Below are positions 63,945 to 64,000 of a stretch of DNA of 64,000 nucleotides, in pieces. The notes beneath the pieces are model-generated. The model did no database searches. It saw only the letters and a program-made list of their open reading frames with translations, and was not told where the DNA came from. A program made the translations under genes and the position numbers. The DNA comes from JAUVRX01 sp049664225 (GTDB lineage: Bacteria; Acidobacteriota; Thermoanaerobaculia; Multivoradales; JAHEKO01). The stretch covers positions 62,001-126,000 of the forward strand of contig JBATEX010000190.1 in the NCBI GenBank assembly GCA_049664225.1, in the 5' to 3' direction. Position 1 is the stretch's first letter, and the number at the start of each line of letters is the position of its first letter.

Positions 63945-63955
63945 GATGCTCTCTC

Positions 63956-64000
63956 CTAGTCCGACGTATAGGGCAGCAAGGCCAGATGCCTAGCGCGCTT
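63956..64000 (-). CDS. rpsR: 30S ribosomal protein S18, last 14 codons (runs off the window)
   Basis: The minus strand reads KRARHLALLPYTSD then TAG at 63958-63956. KRARxLALLPY is the universal C-terminus of S18, and the position 11 bases before rplI agrees. The rest of the gene lies beyond the right edge. Confidence 0.93.
   Translation of the reverse strand, partial: KRARHLALLPYTSD

Overview
This is a gene-dense 64 kb stretch of a bacterial chromosome, made almost entirely of core genes. An LPS-type outer membrane is implied by lpxB and msbA. The sequence is GC-rich, start codons include many GTG and TTG, and there are FrzS-like and NtrC-like response regulators, an HD-GYP regulator and a cyclic-nucleotide/FHA fusion. 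Together these suggest an Acidobacteriota-like organism, perhaps near Thermoanaerobaculia. That placement is an inference from gene content; no marker search was possible. I see no prophage, CRISPR array, defence island, complete insertion sequence or tRNA gene.

Layout. Positions 1-11.2 kb (minus strand): degP with its terminator, an NtrC-type regulator, pyrE, an acyl-CoA dehydrogenase, a receiver-domain regulator, then valS-birA-coaX-unknown-membrane protein (possibly ComEC, cut by the window edge). Positions 11.4-23.4 kb (plus): the translation/RNA operon rimP-nusA-infB-DUF503-rbfA-nrnA-truB-rpsO-pnp, then an HD-GYP regulator and a Nif3-like gene. It starts at a clear sigma-70 promoter followed by an intrinsic terminator-like hairpin before rimP, a likely attenuator. 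Positions 23.4-31.7 kb (minus): tatD with a free-standing tRNA-binding domain, radC, a 177-194 bp inverted-repeat element, a short-chain dehydrogenase, thiolase, threonine synthase, two glycosyltransferases and a uracil-DNA glycosylase.

Positions 31.7-43 kb (minus): one long cluster in the order queG, then rpsA-ihf/HU-HIT-two small membrane proteins-lpxB-msbA-yicC-gmk-rpoZ-coaBC-UDG, linking ribosomal protein S1 to lipid A assembly and nucleotide/CoA supply. Positions 43.2-44.3 kb (plus): leucine dehydrogenase with a long structured leader. Positions 44.3-53.0 kb (minus): trpS-scpA-scpB-rluB-cmk, each pair overlapping by about 4 bases, then recG, a glycosyltransferase and a four-helix membrane protein, and a cyclic-nucleotide/FHA protein. 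Positions 53.1-53.6 kb hold the RNase P RNA gene (minus), hidden beneath spurious open frames. Positions 53.6-64 kb: a J-domain/TPR protein, uvrC, uvrB, a small membrane protein, a divergent class A penicillin-binding protein, a methyltransferase, rplI and the last codons of rpsR.

The most useful points for follow-up are regulatory and gene-structure features: the rimP attenuator, the rpsA leader and acidic S1 tail, a CTG start codon, three possible leaderless mRNAs, the inverted-repeat element by radC, and the switch-like leader of leucine dehydrogenase. I did not find a convincing new multi-gene system.
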